Source of the DNA: an uncultured Eubacteriales bacterium
GTDB lineage: Bacteria > Bacillota > Clostridia > Oscillospirales > Oscillospiraceae
Length of the DNA: 9,332 bases
Direction: 5' to 3'
Assembly (NCBI GenBank): GCA_900554275.1
Contig: USGS01000065.1
Coordinates: 1-9,332 of the forward strand
Shown: positions 6,113 through 9,332 of the stretch, one piece after another
How the letters are laid out: each line of letters opens with the position of its first letter
Position numbering within the stretch: position 1 is the first letter of the stretch
Notes under the pieces: generated by a model
Told to the model about the DNA's origin: nothing
Seen by the model: the letters and a program-made list of their open reading frames with translations, nothing else
The model's database searches: none
Program-made: the position numbers and the translations under genes

Positions 6113-6488
6113 CCGTGATCTCAATGCGCAGGCCGTCCGGTCCGGCGATACAGCTCTCATAGTAGCCGTCGCCGGTGGTGCGGGGCGGGCTGAGGATCTC
6201 ATAGCCGTCATCGGCCAGTTGGGTGGTCAGCGCGTCCACCTGCTGGCGGCCGCCCACATCTATGGCGATGTGATCCAGCCCACGGCGGCGCAGGCCGTCT
6301 GCCGGGGCGATGCCGGGCATATCCATCAGCTCCAGCCATCCGCCGCCGGAAAAGGTGAGAAAATAGGAGCGGAAGCCGGTGCTTTTGTTGTGGTACAGCG
6401 GCCCGGCGGCGCAGTCAAAATAGGCGGTGAAAAAGTCCCGCGTGCGCTCCAGATCAGAGACAAACAGGGCGGTATGGGCCAGGTGCAT
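6108..6488 (-). CDS. VOC-fold (glyoxalase/bleomycin-resistance-like) protein
   Basis: The 126-residue product has two beta-alpha-beta-beta-beta modules typical of the vicinal-oxygen-chelate superfamily. The start MHLAHTALFVSDLERTRDFF and the middle LDHIAIDV are the paired module starts. The four expected metal ligands are visible: His5, Glu53 (WLELM), His73 (DHIAI) and Glu123 (RIEIT), so a metal-dependent enzyme such as a lactoylglutathione-lyase-like isomerase is possible. The substrate cannot be assigned at this level. AAAGGAGATATACCC precedes the ATG. The gene follows the zinc-ribbon gene by 28 bases on the same strand, so the two are probably cotranscribed from the promoter at 7422-7451. 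The last codons run into the terminator stem. Confidence 0.9.
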   Translation of the reverse strand: MHLAHTALFVSDLERTRDFFTAYFDCAAGPLYHNKSTGFRSYFLTFSGGGWLELMDMPGIAPADGLRRRGLDHIAIDVGGRQQVDALTTQLADDGYEILSPPRTTGDGYYESCIAGPDGLRIEITG

Positions 6489-6516
6489 GGGTATATCTCC
6501 TTTCCACGGGCGGCGC

Positions 6517-7392
6517 TCAGTAAAGAACCTCGGTCACATCCACCCGGATCACATCCCCGGTGGGGGCGGTGATGCCGCCGGCATGATACGCATCGGGGAA
6601 GTCCAGCGTGTAGAGTACAGCGCGATAGCGCTCCTCCTCCGTCAGCAGGGACAGGTCGTAGGTAAAGGGGTACTCCGCGTCAAAGCAGGGGATGGTGATC
6701 GTCGAATTGTCATCCAGCGTGACCACCAGATCGGGGGCAATGGCGTCGTCAGGGAAGTACCGGACGGTGGCGATGAGAACATCGTCCTCCACCGACAGGC
6801 TGCTGACATAGGGCCACATACCCATCAGCTCGAACCGCTGGCCGGGCCAGCAGTAGCCGTTGCCGTCGTAGTTCGGCCAGTAGCTGCTGTTGTACTCATA
6901 GGTCACGACATCGTCGCCCACATAGACGTTGGAGAGATAGTCCGACTGCTCGGCGGGATAGACCGCTTCGGAGATGGGATAGTCCGGTTCGGGGGTCGTA
7001 AATCGGCGCGCCAGATCGGCCTGACAGGACCGGATGCCGCTTATGGAGAAGATCAGCGCCAGTATCACACCTACCAGCGTGGCGGCGGCACTTTCTCGCT
7101 TTTTCTTGGGCATTTTGGAAAAACGTTCGGCGGCGGAACGCACCGTACCGGCGGCGGAGGGCTTTTTCGCCTGCTCCTCGTAGCAGACCTTTTCCTCAAA
7201 GCACACCTTATCCCGGGGGTGGTTCGGCACGACGCCGGTGATGGCACTGCGGTCATCCAGATAGTGAACGCTGCCGTCGGGATCGACCCGCTCCCGGCGG
7301 GGAGGGCGGTTGTACGCGCCGCACTTGGGACACATACCCTGCTTTTCGTAGCTGTATGTGCGGCCGCAGGTCTTGCAGCGGATGTTCGGCAT
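6517..7392 (-). CDS. Zinc-ribbon membrane protein of unknown function
   Basis: I do not recognise a named family. The 291-residue product begins with a Cys4 zinc ribbon: Cys6-x2-Cys9 and Cys21-x2-Cys24. A charged, probably disordered linker follows (25-102) and ends in KMPKKKR. One transmembrane helix (about 103-120) comes next. The C-terminal part (about 125-291) is acidic and rich in Tyr, Asp and Val, which suggests a beta-rich domain, with phrases such as YWPNYDGNGYCWPGQRFELM and FPDDAIAPDLVVTLDDNSTI. The basic residues before the helix predict that the zinc ribbon is cytoplasmic and the large domain extracytoplasmic. GAAAGGAGG lies before ATG 7392, and a clear promoter lies just upstream. 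It is the first gene of an operon with the VOC gene. A sensor or envelope-associated role is possible but unproven. Confidence 0.85.
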   Translation of the reverse strand: MPNIRCKTCGRTYSYEKQGMCPKCGAYNRPPRRERVDPDGSVHYLDDRSAITGVVPNHPRDKVCFEEKVCYEEQAKKPSAAGTVRSAAERFSKMPKKKRESAAATLVGVILALIFSISGIRSCQADLARRFTTPEPDYPISEAVYPAEQSDYLSNVYVGDDVVTYEYNSSYWPNYDGNGYCWPGQRFELMGMWPYVSSLSVEDDVLIATVRYFPDDAIAPDLVVTLDDNSTITIPCFDAEYPFTYDLSLLTEEERYRAVLYTLDFPDAYHAGGITAPTGDVIRVDVTEVLY

Positions 7393-7421
7393 GGGCGGAC
7401 CTCCTTTCTTTTTCTGCCCCT

Positions 7422-7451
7422 ATTATACAGGCAGATAGGGGGATTTGTCCA
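7422..7451 (-). promoter_or_regulatory. Promoter of the zinc-ribbon/VOC operon
   Basis: On the minus strand, -10 TATAAT (7422-7427) is a perfect consensus. -35 TGGACA (7446-7451) is one base from consensus, with an 18-base spacer. Transcription should start near 7415, leaving a leader of about 22 bases that contains the ribosome site. Confidence 0.78.
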
Positions 7452-7454
7452 TCA

Positions 7455-7508
7455 ACTTCAGGTTGCGGTGGGGAAATTTTTGAAAGAGGGGGGCTACTTC
7501 AGGTTGCG
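7455..7508. repeat. 13-bp direct repeat upstream of the zinc-ribbon promoter
   Basis: ACTTCAGGTTGCG occurs exactly at 7455-7467 and again at 7496-7508, 41 bases apart, which is close to four helix turns. On the minus strand both copies (CGCAACCTGAAGT) lie behind the -35 of the zinc-ribbon operon, centred at about -46 and -87 from the predicted start. The arrangement resembles paired activator sites. No regulator can be named. Confidence 0.6.
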
Positions 7509-7514
7509 AAGAAA

Positions 7515-7540
7515 AAAGAACCGCCGTCAGGCGGTTCTTT
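7515..7540 (-). terminator. Rho-independent terminator of the GDSL-degV operon
   Basis: A perfect 11-bp stem (AAAGAACCGCC at 7515-7525 with GGCGGTTCTTT at 7530-7540) has a 4-base loop and begins 13 bases after the degV stop. On the minus strand it runs into a T-rich tail (TTCTTTTTTCTTC). Confidence 0.9.
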
Positions 7541-7553
7541 GTGTGGGTCTGTG

Positions 7554-8411
7554 TCAGCGCCAGGTCTCGCTGTAAAAGTATACGGCCAGCATCCCCGGGC
7601 CAACGTGAGCGCCGGTGACAGGCTCGTGGCACACCGACAGGATCGGGCCGGTGCAGCCGCTCTGACGCAGGCGGGTGGTCAGGTGCAGCGCCTCCGCCGG
7701 AGCGGCGGCATGGGAGATGCCCACCGGGGCGGATTTATCCTCCACCAGCTCGTTATAGAGGGCGATAAGAGTGTCCATGGCCTTTTTCCGCCCGCGCTCC
7801 TTGGTACGGACCACGATCTTACCGTTCTCGTCGCCCTGGAGAATGGGCTTGATCTGCAGCAGCGTGCCGGCCAGAGCCGCCGCGCCGGAGAGCCGCCCGC
7901 CCCTCCGCAGGAATTTCAGGTCGTCCACCATGAAGTGCTGGCGCATCTTGCCGCATAGTGTCTCGGCCCGGGCCACGATGGCGTCCATGTCCGCGCCCTG
8001 CTGGGCCAGCTGGGCCACCTCCAGCACCACCAGGCCCTCGCCCAGGGATGCGCCCCGGGTGTCCAGCACCTGGACACGGCGGCCCGGATATTCGGCGGCC
8101 AGCTCCTGGGCCACCAGGCCCACGCCCCAGCACGTGCCGCTGACGCCGCCGGAAATGCCCAGAAACAGCACATCGTCACCGGCGGCCAGGGCCGGCTCAA
8201 TAGCCTCCCGGGCGGCGGCGGGGCTGATCATGGAGGTCTTGACCTCCGCACCCCGGCGCAGGGCCTCATAGAAATCGTGGCCGTCGAAGGGGATACTGCC
8301 GTCCACCAGCCTGCCGTCCACCGTATAGGTCAGGCAGATCTCACGGATGTTGTACTGCTCGCGCAGCTCCGGCGGCAGATTGGCCGCGTTGTCAGTCATG
8401 ATACGAACCAT
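7554..8411 (-). CDS. DegV family (FakB-like) fatty-acid binding protein
   Basis: DegV proteins bind a single fatty acid; the FakB members present it to the kinase FakA for phospholipid synthesis. The 285-residue product has the usual length and landmarks: N-terminal TDNAANLP, KTSMISP (58-64, with Thr59), GISGGVSGT (85-93, with Ser91), VLDTRGASLGEG (115-126), the LKFLRRGGRLS signature (165-175) and the C-terminal GAHVGPG (267-273, with His269). Compared with the common form, the TSQPSP segment reads TSMISP, so the head-group contact region may differ. The start at ATG 8411 is set by AAAGGAG at 8421-8427; the frame stays open upstream but there it overlaps the hydrolase gene. It lies 23 bases after the GDSL gene, so the two are cotranscribed. 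No fakA-like gene is in the window. Confidence 0.93.
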   Translation of the reverse strand: MVRIMTDNAANLPPELREQYNIREICLTYTVDGRLVDGSIPFDGHDFYEALRRGAEVKTSMISPAAAREAIEPALAAGDDVLFLGISGGVSGTCWGVGLVAQELAAEYPGRRVQVLDTRGASLGEGLVVLEVAQLAQQGADMDAIVARAETLCGKMRQHFMVDDLKFLRRGGRLSGAAALAGTLLQIKPILQGDENGKIVVRTKERGRKKAMDTLIALYNELVEDKSAPVGISHAAAPAEALHLTTRLRQSGCTGPILSVCHEPVTGAHVGPGMLAVYFYSETWR

Positions 8412-8434
8412 AGCTTTTCGCTCCTTTGCGCCCG

Positions 8435-9112
8435 TCAGGGCAGTTGTTCCCGTACCCAGTCGGCCAGCGTGTCGAAGAGCTGGCGGTAGCCGGGCATGGT
8501 CAGATGGATGCCGTCGGCTGCGATGAGCCGGGGCAGGTCGCGCAGCGGCAGGAACTGCCGCCGGACGTCGATGAGCGGCAGACCCTCGCCCATAGCCAGG
8601 GCTGCCACGGCGTCGGAATACATCTCCTGATGGCGGTAAATGCGCCCCACATCGCCCAGCCAGTCCAGGATGCGCTGGCCGTCGCTGCGGCGGGAGATGA
8701 AGTTGAAATAGCGGACGCTGTCGATAGGGGGCAGCGTCATCAGCACCGGCTGAACGCCGGCGTCGCACAGAATTTTGACGACGCAGCGGAGCTTTTCCAC
8801 GAACTCCGGCAGCACCGTGTGGGGCAGATGCTCCTCCTCCGGCGCAGCGGCAATGGCGGGCCAGTCGAAGTCACTGTCGTTGCCGCCGTAGGCCACCAGC
8901 GCCCAGCGGGCATCTATGCCCCGGGCCGCGTCGTGCTCCACCAGGGACAGACCCTTGGTCACGGTGGCGCCCATTTTGGCGCGGTTTACCACCTCCAGCC
9001 GGTCTGTGGGGTACTGGGCCATCACCTCCGGCAGGTGGAAATGATAACGCATCTCCTCGTCGGGCACGGTGGCTTTCAGCAGTGAGTCGCCGTAAATATA
9101 CGCACGTTCCAT
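8435..9112 (-). CDS. SGNH/GDSL-type hydrolase, cytoplasmic
   Basis: The 225-residue product carries the four SGNH blocks. Block I is YGDSLL with nucleophile Ser10, block II includes Gly48 in KMGATVTKG, block III is YGGND with Asn78, and block V is DGIHLT with Asp200 and His203. These support an esterase, lipase or deacylase of the SGNH fold. No signal peptide or transmembrane segment is seen, so a cytoplasmic substrate is expected: a thioester, acyl lipid or acetylated sugar. The fold does not tell which. AAGGAGG at 9119-9125 lies 6 bases before ATG 9112. It is the first gene of an operon with the DegV gene. Its promoter is overlapped by a palindrome, which suggests repression. Confidence 0.93.
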   Translation of the reverse strand: MERAYIYGDSLLKATVPDEEMRYHFHLPEVMAQYPTDRLEVVNRAKMGATVTKGLSLVEHDAARGIDARWALVAYGGNDSDFDWPAIAAAPEEEHLPHTVLPEFVEKLRCVVKILCDAGVQPVLMTLPPIDSVRYFNFISRRSDGQRILDWLGDVGRIYRHQEMYSDAVAALAMGEGLPLIDVRRQFLPLRDLPRLIAADGIHLTMPGYRQLFDTLADWVREQLP

Positions 9113-9135
9113 GGAAACGCCTCCTTCTCACTTTT

Positions 9136-9158
9136 TACCTAATATAGCATATTAGGTA
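9136..9158. promoter_or_regulatory. Operator-like palindrome over the GDSL-degV promoter
   Basis: TACCTAATAT (9136-9145) and ATATTAGGTA (9149-9158) are perfect 10-base inverted copies around AGC. The palindrome covers the -10 of the GDSL promoter. It is AT-rich with no T-tract, so it fits a dimeric repressor site rather than a terminator. The repressor is unknown. Confidence 0.7.
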
Positions 9159-9169
9159 TCGTGAGTCAA
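9141..9169 (-). promoter_or_regulatory. Promoter of the GDSL-degV operon
   Basis: On the minus strand, -35 TTGACT (9164-9169), a 17-base spacer and -10 TATATT (9141-9146). The -10 lies inside the palindrome at 9136-9158. Confidence 0.82.
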
Positions 9170-9176
9170 TACATTC

Positions 9177-9190
9177 CAAAAGAACTTTTG
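9177..9190. repeat. Short inverted repeat between the divergent promoters
   Basis: CAAAAG (9177-9182) and CTTTTG (9185-9190) are inverted copies separated by AA. The site directly abuts the -35 of the plus-strand promoter at 9191. It may be a second operator, but 6-base arms can arise by chance. Confidence 0.35.
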
Positions 9191-9219
9191 TTGCGTTTCT
9201 ATATGTTTTCTGATATAAT
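9191..9219 (+). promoter_or_regulatory. Promoter of the partial gene at the window end
   Basis: -35 TTGCGT (9191-9196), a 17-base spacer and a perfect -10 TATAAT (9214-9219). It diverges from the GDSL-degV promoter. Confidence 0.75.
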
Positions 9220-9250
9220 GAACCGCAGAAAATGATACGGGGGCATCGCT

Positions 9251-9332
9251 ATGCAATATGACAAGAGTCTTATCTCCCACAAGCTGGCCCGGTGGGACAG
9301 GTTTATCACCGATTATCAGCTGCCGGACTGGG
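9251..9332 (+). CDS. Start of a probable DUF1836 protein (3' end outside window)
   Basis: ATG 9251 follows a purine run (ACGGGGG, 9236-9242) by 8 bases and a strong promoter by about 30. The 27 visible codons start MQYDKSLISHKLARW and end with YQLPDW. A lead helix running into L-P-x-W is how I recall DUF1836 proteins of Bacillota beginning; these are small, presumed DNA-binding regulators of unknown role. With only 27 residues this rests on resemblance alone. If it is a regulator, it could act on the palindrome at 9136-9158 in the shared control region. Confidence 0.55.
   Translation, partial: MQYDKSLISHKLARWDRFITDYQLPDW

Noticed and set aside
6489..6503. The VOC ribosome site (AAAGGAGATATACCC) looks like the phage T7 gene 10 site used in cloning vectors
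   Set aside because: The surrounding DNA is ordinary genomic sequence with a natural operon partner; a strong AAGGAGATATA site occurs naturally and is not evidence of a vector.
6427..7575. A 382-codon plus-strand frame opposite the zinc-ribbon gene
   Set aside because: It runs antisense to a gene with promoter, ribosome site and zinc-ribbon motif, and its own translation is His/Gly-rich without recognisable motifs.
8412..8768. Upstream extension of the degV frame
   Set aside because: It overlaps the GDSL gene, lacks family similarity, and ATG 8411 has a good ribosome site.
1..9332. Mobile element, prophage, defence system or CRISPR
   Set aside because: No transposase, integrase, phage gene, spacer-repeat array or nuclease was found; all complete genes but one fit known housekeeping or metabolic families.

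Overview
The window reads as a GC-rich chromosome segment of an anaerobic Bacillota bacterium, most likely class Clostridia, family Oscillospiraceae or a close relative. The grounds are high-GC coding DNA with AT-rich gaps, strong AGGAGG-type ribosome sites, TTGxxx/TATAAT-type promoters, a Gram-positive-type LexA with a Bacillus/Clostridium-type SOS box, a DegV protein and short two-helix SecG. The genus cannot be named from this sequence. I see no tRNA, rRNA, CRISPR array, insertion sequence, integrase or phage gene. The gene content is largely housekeeping.

Layout: (1) Bases 1-4830, plus strand: the 3' part of secA, then a GC-rich hairpin, then pgeF (peptidoglycan editing factor), a family 5 solute-binding lipoprotein that starts on a TTG overlapping the pgeF stop, and a NodB-type polysaccharide deacetylase lipoprotein. 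The last three form a likely cell-envelope operon. (2) 4830-4984: a bidirectional terminator shared with secG, then an AT-rich tract with degenerate 10-12 bp periodic repeats. (3) 4985-6065: secG (minus) and lexA (plus) diverge from a control region holding a promoter for each, an inverted repeat and a near-consensus SOS box over the lexA promoter. (4) 6066-7451: a perfect 20-bp hairpin ends lexA and also the convergent two-gene minus-strand operon of a zinc-ribbon membrane protein and a VOC-fold protein. Upstream of that operon is a clear promoter with a 13-bp direct repeat behind it. (5) 7515-9190: a minus-strand operon of an SGNH/GDSL hydrolase and a DegV-family protein, with a terminator after degV and a 10-bp-arm palindrome over the promoter. 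(6) 9191-9332: a divergent promoter and the first 27 codons of a plus-strand gene that resembles DUF1836 proteins.

Functional themes: secA and secG encode parts of the same Sec translocase but lie on opposite strands. pgeF, the binding protein and the deacetylase could all act on peptidoglycan or its fragments. The GDSL hydrolase and DegV pair could act on acyl lipids, since DegV proteins bind fatty acids. lexA appears autoregulated.

No clearly new multi-gene system is visible. The best leads are the uncharacterised zinc-ribbon/transmembrane protein with its repeat-bearing promoter, the operator-like palindrome at the GDSL-degV promoter, the possible envelope operon, and the dyad between secG and lexA. 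No gap between genes exceeds about 210 bases, and each gap is described in the entries.
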